Below are positions 47,201 through 54,346 of a stretch of 64,000 nucleotides of DNA, piece by piece. A model generated the notes under the pieces. That model did not search any database, was not told the origin of the DNA, and saw only the letters and a program-made list of their open reading frames with translations. The translations under genes and the position numbers were made by a program. The DNA is taken from positions 1-64,000 of the forward strand of contig JADHOC010000008.1 in the NCBI GenBank assembly GCA_016779205.1, given 5' to 3'. Within the stretch, counting starts at the first letter, position 1, and each line of letters begins with the position of its first letter. This stretch comes from Planctomycetota bacterium (GTDB lineage: Bacteria; Planctomycetota; UBA1135; GCA-002686595).

Positions 47201-47240
47201 CGGCGCCGGACCCAGGAGAGGCCATTTCGGTGGAAGTCAT
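44226..47240 (-). CDS. purL: Phosphoribosylformylglycinamidine synthase, PurS-PurL fusion
   Basis: The protein has 1004 residues. Residues 25-130 hold two PurS-like ferredoxin-fold segments (WRIEVFRRDGVDDPEG, and VLVARKPGVMDPVAQ), normally a separate small subunit. The PurL catalytic part follows: WSEHCQHKTF, KVETHNHPSAIDP, GAGTGIGGVIRD, and two AIRS-type ATP-binding halves with the second near VSGKDSLNNE. It makes FGAM in purine synthesis with PurQ supplying ammonia; purQ is not in the window and no glutaminase domain is fused. It is convergent with the FemAB-like gene. The first 20 or so residues are a loose leader. Confidence 0.93.
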   Translation of the reverse strand: MTSTEMASPGSGAAGSVSSSPLPDAWRIEVFRRDGVDDPEGVHAQAALTELGLDGVREVRLGRGYLLPPGLDDAARERAMKEFLVDPVVDDARVTAPKSAPAATPGSHRVLVARKPGVMDPVAQTLEDALRDDGMLAPESRGVVSTFRAWEITLEEGADAGRLDEAARAALANEVIEAISIGSESLPYGAPDPRPRHGRVEVPIGDLDDDGLVRLSTEGALSLNLTEMKEVQAHYAAEGREPSLCELETIAQTWSEHCQHKTFRGVIEMDGEVIDNLLKSTIAKATFDLDKDWCVSVFHDNAGIVEFEPDVDPERGGWCLAVKVETHNHPSAIDPYGGAGTGIGGVIRDILGVGLGAKPIANTDAFFVGPTDLPDEDVPKGSMHPRRILRGVVDGVRDYGNRMGIPTVSGGVWFHEGYVGNPLVYAGTVGLIPRDCATKEVHAGDIVVSVGGRTGRDGIHGATFSSIELSEESEMVSAAAVQIGDPIMEKRVLDGLLRARDLKLYRAVTDCGAGGLSSAVGEMGAECGAEVDLEKVPLKYPGLTPEEIWISEAQERMVFAVPAENLDEFIAVFESEEVEASAIGTYTDTGRLVLRYEGEVVGDMSMHFLHEGTPRPTRRAEWTAPDHADPGCPGPGDTGTFEGAEEPWNAALLALLARPNIASKEWIIRQYDHEVQGMSVIKPLSGERADAPSDGIVLRPLPDSRKGVALGCGANPRYGVLDPEAMAEAVIDEAMRNVVACGGDPDHTAILDNFSWGNCDKPDRLGALVHASRGCYSAAMAYGTPFVSGKDSLNNEYRVGEETLSIPPTLYVTAMSRVPSVANAVTMDAKQPGNLLLLVGVTNAELGGSEWLDLLGLDGGRVPRPDLERAPTCLRKLHGATKLRQIRACHDLSEGGLAVAAAEMCMAGGHGADIDLAVIDREEFGEGYDPDATLLFSESCTRFLVEVEPGKKFNFQTKMMGIATTPIGRVSKKDRLVIKGVSGKPLIDLGVEDLRGAFQSGFQG

Positions 47241-47404
47241 GGGGGGCTCGGCGGGGCTCCGACGGCCCGAATGGATGGGCCAGCCGCTCGCCGGGGCCCG
47301 ATGGTAGTGCTGGAGACCGCCAGAAGGAACGAGCCTCTTGCTTGCCCGCGGGGGATCAGGTGGGGAGGATATGTCCCCGAGCCGCCCCTGCGGCCAGATC
47401 AGCC

Positions 47405-48397
47405 ATGTCGACGGAAGAGAAGACCAGAGAACCGGCAGGGCTCCCCTTCGAGCGAGACATCCAGGAGATGGAGCGCAAGCTGGTGGAGCTCGAGGAGCAG
47501 GCCGGCGAGGACCTCGACATCACGGACGAGGTCCGGGCGCTCCGCTCCAAGCTCAAGGAGAAGCTGGTGGAGACCTACGCGGGCCTGTCCGCCTGGGACC
47601 AGGTCACCGTGGCCAGGCACCCGGATCGGCCCGTGACAGGCGATTACGTGGCCGGGGCCTTCGACGAGTTCATCGAGCTCCACGGGGACAAGCAGTTCGG
47701 GGACGATCCGGCCATCATCACGGGCCTGGCGCGAATCGGCGACCGCCGCTTCATGCTCGTCGGCCACCGCAAGGGCCGCACCACCAAGGAGCGGCTCCGC
47801 TGCAACTTCGGCTGTGCGCACCCCGAGGGCTACCGCAAGGCCCTGCGCAAGATGCAGTTGGCTGAGCGCATGGGGCTCCCGATCGTCACCATGATCAACA
47901 CGCCTGGGGCCTACCCCGGCATCGGGGCCGAGGAGCGCGGTCAGGCCGCGGCCATCGCCGAGAACATCCTCAAGATGTTCGAGCTCAAGGTCCCCGTGGT
48001 CTCCTACGTCATCGGCGAGGGGGGCTCCGGCGGCGCCCTCGGCATCGGGATCGCCGACCGCGTGCTGATGCTCCAGTACGCCTACTACTCGGTCATCTCC
48101 CCGGAGGGCTGCGCTGCGATCCTCTGGAAGGACGGGGCGCGCTCGCCCGAGGCCGCGGAGGCCCTCGGTCTGACCGCGACCATCCTCGAGGACCTCGGGA
48201 TCATCGACGGCGTGGTCGAGGAGCCCCTGGGCGGCGCCCAGCGGGACTCCGACGTGATGATTCGCTCCATGCGAGACTCCATCGTGGAGCAGCTGGAGGC
48301 CCTGGACGGGATCGGCGGGGAGGCCCTGGTGGCTGGCCGCCGGGAGAAGTTCCGGCACATCGGCTCGATCGACGGGCGCTTCCCGTCCCTGGTCTGA
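47405..48397 (+). CDS. accA: Acetyl-CoA carboxylase carboxyltransferase subunit alpha
   Basis: The protein has 330 residues. The coiled N-terminus (FERDIQEMERKLVELEEQA) is followed by the carboxyltransferase fold: HGDKQFGDDPAI, GHRKGRTTKERL, FGCAHPEGYRKA, NTPGAYPGIGAEERGQ, GEGGSGGALGIGIADRV. It transfers CO2 from carboxybiotin to acetyl-CoA with AccD. ATG 47405 gives the usual start; the frame continues upstream without family similarity. It is divergent from purL with about 160 nt between starts, and separated from accBC by about 30 kb. Confidence 0.96.
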   Translation: MSTEEKTREPAGLPFERDIQEMERKLVELEEQAGEDLDITDEVRALRSKLKEKLVETYAGLSAWDQVTVARHPDRPVTGDYVAGAFDEFIELHGDKQFGDDPAIITGLARIGDRRFMLVGHRKGRTTKERLRCNFGCAHPEGYRKALRKMQLAERMGLPIVTMINTPGAYPGIGAEERGQAAAIAENILKMFELKVPVVSYVIGEGGSGGALGIGIADRVLMLQYAYYSVISPEGCAAILWKDGARSPEAAEALGLTATILEDLGIIDGVVEEPLGGAQRDSDVMIRSMRDSIVEQLEALDGIGGEALVAGRREKFRHIGSIDGRFPSLV

Positions 48398-48610
48398 GGG
48401 CCGGCCTCCCCTGCGAAGCGCGTCTCCGATGATCGCCGGGTGGATCAAAGCGGGACTGGGCCTTCCGAGGTCGGGCGCCAACGTCTCCGGTGGCGGGCCG
48501 TACCTCCGCGCGTGCGAGCCTCCTCCCTCCGACAGCCGCGGCGCGGCCACGACCTCACCGATCCTCGTTCCCGGGTGGATGAACCGGGAGCGCGAGCGGA
48601 GGAGGGCCAG

Positions 48611-49363
48611 ATGAAGGGAGGCGAAGGGGCGAGCGAGGGAGCGGAGGAGGCCCGGCGGGAGGCCGCCAGGCTCGATCATGCCCTGGTGCGTCGGGCTCAG
48701 GGGGCCGACGAGGAGGCGTTCGCCGAGCTCGTGCGCCGCCACCAGGGGCGGGCTTATCGGGTGGCACGGAACCTCGTCCCCTCCGATGAGGACGCCCAGG
48801 ACATCGCCCAGGAGGCCTTCCTGCGGGTCTTCCGGAACCTCGAGCGCTTCAACTTCGATCACGAGTTCACGACGTGGCTGTACCGCATCGTGACCAACCT
48901 CTGCATCGACTTCCTGCGCAAGCGGCGGGTGGCGGTCTCGGTCTCAAGGGGGAAGGAGGGCGACGACGGCGAGGAGTCGGCCCTCGACCTGGAGGACCAG
49001 AGTGAGCCGGCCCCGTGGGAGTACGCGGAGGCGGCCGAGACGGCCTCCGAGGTGCACGAGGTCCTCGCCTCCCTCGCGCCCCATTTCCAGAGCGTCCTGA
49101 CGCTCCGGGAGATCGAGGGACTGGGCTGTCCCGAGATCGCCGAGATCGTGGGGGCCACCCACGTGACCGTGCGTTGGCGGCTGCACCGCGGCCGCAAGCT
49201 CTTCCAGGAAGAGTGGGAGCGGCGGGCCAGGATGCGTCAGCGGGGCGCAGCGAATCTCATTCAGAGCGGGGCGGCCGAAGGAACCGAGGTCCCCGCACCA
49301 ACGCCAGACCACGAGCACCGTAGTGATGGTGCGAGAAGCCGCGACAAGGGCACGCGATCATGA
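48611..49363 (+). CDS. ECF-type RNA polymerase sigma factor
   Basis: The protein has 250 residues. Sigma2: AFAELVRRHQGRAYRVARNLV and DEDAQDIAQEAFLRVFRNLE; sigma4: LTLREIEGLGCPEIAEIVG, with VTVRWRLHRGRKLF as recognition helix. The ATG at 48611 is preceded by ggagg 7-8 nt upstream. The acidic linker between sigma2 and sigma4 (about 110-140) and the polar C-terminal tail (about 215-250) are longer than usual. It overlaps the next gene by 4 nt (ATGA), the usual arrangement for sigma and anti-sigma. Its regulon is unknown. Confidence 0.9.
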   Translation: MKGGEGASEGAEEARREAARLDHALVRRAQGADEEAFAELVRRHQGRAYRVARNLVPSDEDAQDIAQEAFLRVFRNLERFNFDHEFTTWLYRIVTNLCIDFLRKRRVAVSVSRGKEGDDGEESALDLEDQSEPAPWEYAEAAETASEVHEVLASLAPHFQSVLTLREIEGLGCPEIAEIVGATHVTVRWRLHRGRKLFQEEWERRARMRQRGAANLIQSGAAEGTEVPAPTPDHEHRSDGARSRDKGTRS

Positions 49364-50010
49364 GACAAGGCAGCGATGGAAACGATGGACGGACTGGCGA
49401 AGGCCAGGCCTTTCGGACCCGTGAGGAGTTCGAGTCGTCCCTCCCGCTCTTCGTCGGCGGTGATCTCGACCCTGCGGATGAGCGAGCGGTCGAGGGGTGG
49501 CTTGTGCAGCACCCCGAGGACCAGGGATTGTTGGACGCTGCCGAGCGAGCCCGGGACGTGTTGAAGGAGCACGGCCAGCGGGTTCGCGCGGCGGAGGTCC
49601 CTGACCTCTGGCCGGGGGTGCGCCGCACCCTCGGCGAGGTCGGGGTCCTCTCTGCCCAACCGGCCCAGCGTCATGGCTCGTCGGTGCTCAGCTGGAGCCG
49701 AGGCTTCGCGGCGGCCGCCGCCCTCGCCGTGGCCACAGGGATCGGCTTCATGATGAGCGGCCCTGGCCCCGGCGGCGAGCCCGCTGTGGCGCCTGCCGGG
49801 CTGGAGCCCCTCGCGGGGGGGGGCTATGGGGCCGAGGCCGATGTCGAACTGGTGGGCAGTCGCCGTCAGGGAGCACCGCTGCGGCGGTCCGGGCCCGGCG
49901 AGGAGCACCTGATCGACGAGGCGCCGCTCGTGCCCCTGTGGCAGGTGCTTCCGGTGGGACGCCCCGCCGGAGGGCCCTCGAGCCCTCAGCTCGCGAGCGA
50001 CCGCCGGTGA
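49360..50010 (+). CDS. Putative anti-sigma factor without zinc ligands
   Basis: The protein has 216 residues. The N-terminal part (LPLFVGGDLDPADERAVEGW, then HPEDQGLLDAAE) follows the layout of the anti-sigma zinc-binding fold but lacks the His-x3-Cys-x2-Cys set. One membrane helix (about 115-135, GFAAAAALAVATGIGFMMSG) and a Pro/Gly-rich tail follow. It is coupled to the ECF sigma gene by a 4-nt overlap. It should tether the sigma factor at the membrane, so its release may depend on proteolysis rather than thiol chemistry. The call rests on layout and context. Confidence 0.65.
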   Translation: MRQGSDGNDGRTGEGQAFRTREEFESSLPLFVGGDLDPADERAVEGWLVQHPEDQGLLDAAERARDVLKEHGQRVRAAEVPDLWPGVRRTLGEVGVLSAQPAQRHGSSVLSWSRGFAAAAALAVATGIGFMMSGPGPGGEPAVAPAGLEPLAGGGYGAEADVELVGSRRQGAPLRRSGPGEEHLIDEAPLVPLWQVLPVGRPAGGPSSPQLASDRR

Positions 50011-50017
50011 CCAGCTG

Positions 50018-50038
50018 GCTCGGCGCTGAGCGCCGAGC
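50018..50038. terminator. Hairpin between convergent genes
   Basis: The arms gctcggcgc (50018-50026) and gcgccgagc (50030-50038) pair perfectly around tga. It lies between the end of the anti-sigma gene (+) and the end of the TPR lipoprotein gene (-), so it can serve both directions. No T-tract follows. Confidence 0.55.
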
Positions 50039-50041
50039 GGA

Positions 50042-51091
50042 TCAGCCCTGGTTCGAGGTGGCGATCGCCCGGTCGCAGCGCTCGATGAAGTCGTAGGCCT
50101 TGCGGATGTCCGGGTCCTCGAAGCTCGCGGTGCGGGCCCGGAGCTCGATGAAGCGCTCGATGGACGTCCGCGCCTTGACGAACTCGCCGAGGTCGAAGAG
50201 CAGCTGGGCCTTGAGGCTATGGGCCTCGGGGAGGTCCGGCTGCAGGATGAGGATCTCGTCGAATTCGCTGACCGCCTCGTTGAACCGGCCGAGCTCCTCG
50301 AGGAGGAACGCGATGTGGAGTCGGGTCTTCACCTCGAACTCGCGGTTCGAGCGCTGATTCTCGAAGAGCCGGGTCTCGTCCTCGGCGCTCAGGCCCTCGT
50401 CCTCCAGCTGGATCATCACGAGGCGCTGCGAGCTGCGGATGGAGTCGATCAGCTCGCGCCCGTAGGCGATGCTCTCCTCCATCTCGCCGAGGAGTGCCGT
50501 GGTGCGGACGAGGCCGCCCAGCGACTGGGGCTCGCCGGACCAGATCTCCCTGGAGCGGAGGAAGTGGTCCTTGGCCTCGGCCCAGAGGCGCCGCGCCTCG
50601 CGCTCGAGCTCCGCGGCCCGCTCCATCCGGTCGGGGGATTCCGTCGGGCGGCTGCCGTCCCGGACGCCCGAAGCGGCCTCGTCGTAGAGCACGCCCGCCC
50701 GCTCGACCGCCGCGCCCCAGAACATCTGGACCCGGTAGTCGTCCTTCTCGGGGATCGACTCGAAGATCTGGATCGCCGCCTGGATGTCCGCGGAGTTCCC
50801 CTGAAGCAGCTTGCACTGCCCGTAGATGAGCAAGAAGCGCGAGTTCTTCGGGTCGATTTCGAGGGCGCGGCGGGCCTGGTCCTCCGCGCGGGCGATCTCC
50901 CCGAGCTCGATGTACCGGAGCGCGTTCTCGAAGAACATCCCGAGCTTCTCCTCATCGGTCAGCTTGGGACGCCCGTCCTCGGTATCCGGCGTCGAGCTGC
51001 AGGACACGAGGGTTCCGCCCAGGCTGGCGCCCAGGGCGAGGGCGAGGCCGGCGGTGAGTCGCTGGAGGGGACGGTGGGGGCTTTGGAACAT
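50042..51091 (-). CDS. TPR-repeat lipoprotein
   Basis: The protein has 349 residues. A long signal ends in the lipobox LVSC (about residue 31). Helical TPR units follow: ALRYIELGEIARAEDQARRA at about 57-76, RLHIAFLLEELGRFNEAVSEF later, then LKAQLLFDLGEFVKARTSI. These units bind protein partners and no catalytic residue is seen. It lies 6 nt after the end of the RqcH gene and shares its direction, so it may be the third gene of an ndk-rqcH transcript. Specific function unknown. Confidence 0.85.
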   Translation of the reverse strand: MFQSPHRPLQRLTAGLALALGASLGGTLVSCSSTPDTEDGRPKLTDEEKLGMFFENALRYIELGEIARAEDQARRALEIDPKNSRFLLIYGQCKLLQGNSADIQAAIQIFESIPEKDDYRVQMFWGAAVERAGVLYDEAASGVRDGSRPTESPDRMERAAELEREARRLWAEAKDHFLRSREIWSGEPQSLGGLVRTTALLGEMEESIAYGRELIDSIRSSQRLVMIQLEDEGLSAEDETRLFENQRSNREFEVKTRLHIAFLLEELGRFNEAVSEFDEILILQPDLPEAHSLKAQLLFDLGEFVKARTSIERFIELRARTASFEDPDIRKAYDFIERCDRAIATSNQG

Positions 51092-51097
51092 CAGGGG

Positions 51098-52666
51098 TCA
51101 GGACGGGGTCGGGGGCTCGTGGGCTCCGCGCAATAGTGCATCGAGTCGCTCCTGTTGCATACGAACCTCCAGGATCCGTCCGCCCGAGAGCGCCACCAGT
51201 CCCGGCTTCGCCCCCTTGGGCTTGTGGATGTGCTTGCGCTGGGCGACGTGGACGGGGGCGCGGTCGGTCCCGCGGATGGGGGAGAAGTGGATCGCGAGGT
51301 GCGCCGCGTCCAGCACCTCCTCGTGATCCGGCTCCTTTCCCTTGGGGGTGCACAGCACCACGTGGCTGCCGGGGCAGTCCGCGGTGTGGAGCCAGTAGTC
51401 CGACCCACGGGCCAGGCGGATCGTCAGGGTGTCGTTGTCCTTCGACGTGCGCCCCACGCGGATCTCGGACCCGTGGGTGCCGACGAAGGAGCGGTAGGGC
51501 TTGCGGGGCGCGGGCGCCTTGCGCTTGCGAACGTCGGCCACTTGCCGCGGGTCGAGAAGCCCGGCCTCGACGGCCTCCGCGTCGAGCTTCGCGGCGTCGA
51601 CCGCGCGGTCCTCGGCCCGCTCGGCCAGGGCCTCGAGGGCGCCCATGCGGGCGCGGGCTCGGTCCAGCTCCTCGCCCACGGTGGCGCGGGCTCGCTCGAG
51701 CTTGTGGAAGCGGTCGAAGAGCTTCTGGACGTTCTCCGTGGGCGCGAGCTTGGGGTCCAGCTCGATGGTTCGCTCGGGAGTCCCCTCGGCGAACCAGTCC
51801 TGCACTCGCACCTCGCGGTCGCCTCGCTTGAAGGTGCCCAGGGCAGACTTCAGGAGGTCGCCGTCCATGCGGATCCGCTCGGCCCCGTCCGCGGCGTCCG
51901 CCTTGGCCTCGAGCCCGCCGAGGAGCGCCCGGGTCCTGGCGAGCCTGCGCTTCACCCGCTGACGCAGGGTGCGCCGGGCGTCCGCGTCATGGGCCTCGGC
52001 GGCCGCCGAGCCGAGGTTGCACTCCACCGTCCACGAGAGGGGAGCGCGGTCCTTGACCTTGCCGGGGGGCAGCTCCTCGGGCGTCCCGAAGGACTCGAGG
52101 ATCCCCACGGAGGAGGGGGGCGGCGGCTTCCCCGCGCCGGGTGCGGTCCAGGGGCTGCCCACGGCGAGCCGCGGTTCCTTCCCCCCCTTGGTGGGGGGCT
52201 CCGCCGCCATGGCGAGGACCTTGTCCCCTGCGCCGAGGAGGACCAGGTTGGCCCGCCGACCGAAGAGCTCCACCACCAGCGCGCGCCGGCCCTCGTCTCC
52301 TCGCAGCTCCAGGAGAACCATGCGGTCGCCGCGCACGGGGGCGATGGAGCGCAGGGTGGCGCCGACGAGATCGGCGGTGAGCTTCTGGAAGAACGGGCCG
52401 ACGGGGCCGTCGTGTCGCTGGAGCCGGCCCTGCTGGAGGTGGAGGCGCGGTGCGCTGGGGTCTGCGGCGAGCCGAAGCCGGAGCACGGCGGGGCCGTCCT
52501 CGTCGCCAGCGCCCGCCTGTGGCTCGAGAATGAGCAGGACGTCCCGGGGAGGGAACCCCTGGACGTCCTTGACCTTCCAGCCCGCGAGGAGCGGCTGGAG
52601 CTCGTCGCACAGCTGGGCGACGTGGTGAGCCGTGAGGCTCACGGCCTTGGGGCTCGGCTCGCTCAG
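51098..52666 (-). CDS. rqcH: RqcH/NFACT ribosome quality-control protein
   Basis: The protein has 522 residues. The NFACT-N start SLTAHHVAQLCDEL is followed by the RGDRMVLLEL segment with the Asp-Arg pair needed for tRNA handling in RqcH. A coiled-coil middle and the NFACT-R domain (FVGTHGSEIRVGRTSKDNDTL, WLHTADCPGSHVVL) follow. RqcH adds Ala tails to stalled chains on free 50S subunits. The best ribosome site is aaggagg at 52674-52680 (minus), 7 nt before a CTG at 52666 that overlaps the ndk stop (CTGA). An in-frame GTG at 52642 or 52696 is the alternative start. The CTG reading is inferred from spacing. Confidence 0.88.
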   Translation of the reverse strand: MSEPSPKAVSLTAHHVAQLCDELQPLLAGWKVKDVQGFPPRDVLLILEPQAGAGDEDGPAVLRLRLAADPSAPRLHLQQGRLQRHDGPVGPFFQKLTADLVGATLRSIAPVRGDRMVLLELRGDEGRRALVVELFGRRANLVLLGAGDKVLAMAAEPPTKGGKEPRLAVGSPWTAPGAGKPPPPSSVGILESFGTPEELPPGKVKDRAPLSWTVECNLGSAAAEAHDADARRTLRQRVKRRLARTRALLGGLEAKADAADGAERIRMDGDLLKSALGTFKRGDREVRVQDWFAEGTPERTIELDPKLAPTENVQKLFDRFHKLERARATVGEELDRARARMGALEALAERAEDRAVDAAKLDAEAVEAGLLDPRQVADVRKRKAPAPRKPYRSFVGTHGSEIRVGRTSKDNDTLTIRLARGSDYWLHTADCPGSHVVLCTPKGKEPDHEEVLDAAHLAIHFSPIRGTDRAPVHVAQRKHIHKPKGAKPGLVALSGGRILEVRMQQERLDALLRGAHEPPTPS

Positions 52667-53133
52667 GCGAGCTCCTCCTTGACGGAGTAGCGCCACTCGA
52701 GGTCCGACGGGGTCCAGTCGGAGAGCTCGGCCGAGTCGGCGAACCAGAGCCCGAGCTCGAACTTGGCGGTGTCCTCACCGTCCGAGGCGTGCACGAGGTT
52801 GTTGGAGAAGCTCATGCCGAAGTCGCCGCGGATCGTGCCCGGGGCGGCCTCGCGCGCGTTCGTCTTGCCGACGAGGGTGCGGACCACCGTGATGGCGTCC
52901 TTGCCCTCGAGGGCGATGGCGACCACGGGGCCGGAGGACATGAAGTCCACGAGGTTCGGGTAGAAGGGGCGCTCCTTGTGGACCTCGTAGTGCTGCTCGA
53001 GCACGGACCGGTCGAAGGTCCGCATCTTCAGGCCGACGATGCTGAGGCCCTTGGCCTCGAAACGAGAGAGGATCGAGCCCACGAGGCCGCGCTGGACGGC
53101 ATCGGGCTTGAGAAGGACGAGCGTGCGCTCCAC
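52663..53133 (-). CDS. ndk: Nucleoside diphosphate kinase
   Basis: The protein has 156 residues, slightly long for the family. ERTLVLLKPDAVQRGLVG begins the fold. The active-site His is in NNLVHASDG, with FYPNLVDFMSSGPVV and TIRGDFG before it. It balances nucleoside triphosphates by phosphate transfer from ATP through the His. The start lies upstream of a 373-nt spacer and is divergent from the ATP synthase operon. A long acidic/aromatic C-terminal tail ends in the overlap with rqcH. Confidence 0.97.
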   Translation of the reverse strand: MERTLVLLKPDAVQRGLVGSILSRFEAKGLSIVGLKMRTFDRSVLEQHYEVHKERPFYPNLVDFMSSGPVVAIALEGKDAITVVRTLVGKTNAREAAPGTIRGDFGMSFSNNLVHASDGEDTAKFELGLWFADSAELSDWTPSDLEWRYSVKEELA

Positions 53134-53244
53134 GACGGATCTCCGGAGGTATCAGGGTCTCGGATGGGTCTTCCCGACTCCCGCGGCTGGGGCGCGAGAT
53201 GGCGATCGGGCGCGAGAGGATAGCGACCCTGGTGCCCCGGGCGG

Positions 53245-53272
53245 GGCCCCGAGTGGGGTGGGGCCGTTTTTT
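53245..53272 (+). terminator. Intrinsic-terminator-like hairpin with T6
   Basis: The arms ggcccc (53245-53250) and ggggcc (53260-53265), with a 9-nt loop, are followed by g and six T (53267-53272). It lies upstream of the ATP synthase promoter, so it would stop rightward read-through from the antisense side of ndk rather than end a known gene. Confidence 0.4.
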
Positions 53273-53306
53273 CTTCCTGGGGCCGAGGATTCGGGCTTTC
53301 GTCTGG

Positions 53307-53334
53307 TTGACCTCGGGACCGGCCTCTCTATCCT
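53307..53334 (+). promoter_or_regulatory. Sigma-70-like promoter of the ATP synthase operon
   Basis: ttgacc (53307-53312) and tatcct (53329-53334) are separated by 16 bp; five of six and four of six positions match the consensus. Transcripts would begin near 53341, giving a leader of about 165 nt before the first gene. Confidence 0.55.
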
Positions 53335-53506
53335 CGCTCGCACATTTCCGGATCAGCGGGCTCTCGGAAGGGGGCTCCCCGGACTTTCAAAACGGAAACG
53401 GACGATCCCCATCGTTCAGCCTCGCTCCCAAGCCTCCCCAGGCGCTCTGGGGCGCCGCCCCGCACCCCGGGCTGGCGCTCGCGGGTCCCCATCCAACGAG
53501 TTCGAC

Positions 53507-53797
53507 ATGCCGACCAGCAACGATCCCTCAGGTCCCTCCGGGCCGGATCCCGCCGGCGATCGACCCTCGTCCGGGAACCCGATCCCCAACGTCCCCGGCG
53601 CGGAGTGGGTCGGAGAGCAGCGCGAAGTCGGCAAGGCGGCGGGCGCAGGTCTCCAGTTCGGGCTCACCATCTGCGTCTTCGCGGTCGCGGGCCTCTGGCT
53701 GGACGGGCGCTTCGGCACGGACCCCTGGCTCCTGGTCTCGGGCGTGCTGCTCGCGTTCTTCGGTGGGACCGTCTCGCTCATCAAGAAGTACACCTGA
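53507..53797 (+). CDS. AtpZ/AtpI-type ATP synthase assembly subunit
   Basis: The protein has 96 residues. A polar Pro/Ser-rich leader (about 1-35) is followed by two membrane helices (GLQFGLTICVFAVAGLWLDG and the WLLVSGVLLAFFGGTVSLI segment), the layout of AtpZ/AtpI-like proteins that precede atpI in many bacteria. ATG 53507 is chosen because the upstream frame has no similarity. It is the first gene of the operon and probably aids c-ring assembly or Mg2+ handling, as in relatives. Confidence 0.75.
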   Translation: MPTSNDPSGPSGPDPAGDRPSSGNPIPNVPGAEWVGEQREVGKAAGAGLQFGLTICVFAVAGLWLDGRFGTDPWLLVSGVLLAFFGGTVSLIKKYT

Positions 53798-53881
53798 CCG
53801 CCCAGCGGTCGGCCCCGACCCGATCCCCACTCTCATCCCCTGGCGACAGGGGGCCCCCGACAGCTCCAAGGAACCAGCACC

Positions 53882-54346
53882 GTGCAGCGCGCCACCCTCT
53901 CCGCCCTGACCGCCATCGCCATGGGGGCCGGTTTCGTCCTCCTCCGCGGGGAAGGGCTGGATCTGGTGTCGGTCGGCGCGCTCGGTGGCGTCTGCCTCGG
54001 CGCAGCCGCGGCCCTGCTGTCGCACTCTCTGGTGGGCGCGGCCATGCAGCTGCGCTCGGAGAAGGCCCTCCAGTTCGTCCTCGCCGGGTTCGGGATCAAG
54101 GCCTTCGGAGCCATCGCCCCCTGGGCGGTGCTCTCCTTCTGGGCACCCGCGGCCGGCATCGCCGATGCCGCCGCCTACGTCCTCGGTTACATCTCCGCCG
54201 CCCTGCTCGTGCTGGGCGCCGGTGTCTTCGATCACCTCCGCCTCGCGGCCGTCGTCTCGCATCAGCGGGCGCGCGCCGAGATGGACGGCGGTCTCACCCA
54301 TCCGGTCTCCACTGGCTCCAGCACTCCGCTGGAGAGCGCGTCGTGA
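53882..54346 (+). CDS. ATP synthase subunit I (AtpI/AtpR-like)
   Basis: The protein has 154 residues with four hydrophobic helices, small and poorly conserved, as usual for AtpI. It starts at GTG 53882. It overlaps atpB by 4 nt (GTGA). The position between atpZ and atpB fits a c-ring assembly chaperone. The C-terminal 30 residues are polar and loose. No catalytic motif is expected. Confidence 0.75.
   Translation: MQRATLSALTAIAMGAGFVLLRGEGLDLVSVGALGGVCLGAAAALLSHSLVGAAMQLRSEKALQFVLAGFGIKAFGAIAPWAVLSFWAPAAGIADAAAYVLGYISAALLVLGAGVFDHLRLAAVVSHQRARAEMDGGLTHPVSTGSSTPLESAS

Larger units (their letters stand above)
53134..53506. other. Divergent regulatory region between ndk and the ATP synthase operon
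   Basis: There is no gene here. It holds a sigma-70-like promoter for the rightward operon and a rightward hairpin with a T6 tract. The leader after the promoter is about 165 nt and Arg/Pro-codon-like, without a clear open frame. Leftward promoters for ndk were not identified. Confidence 0.55.
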
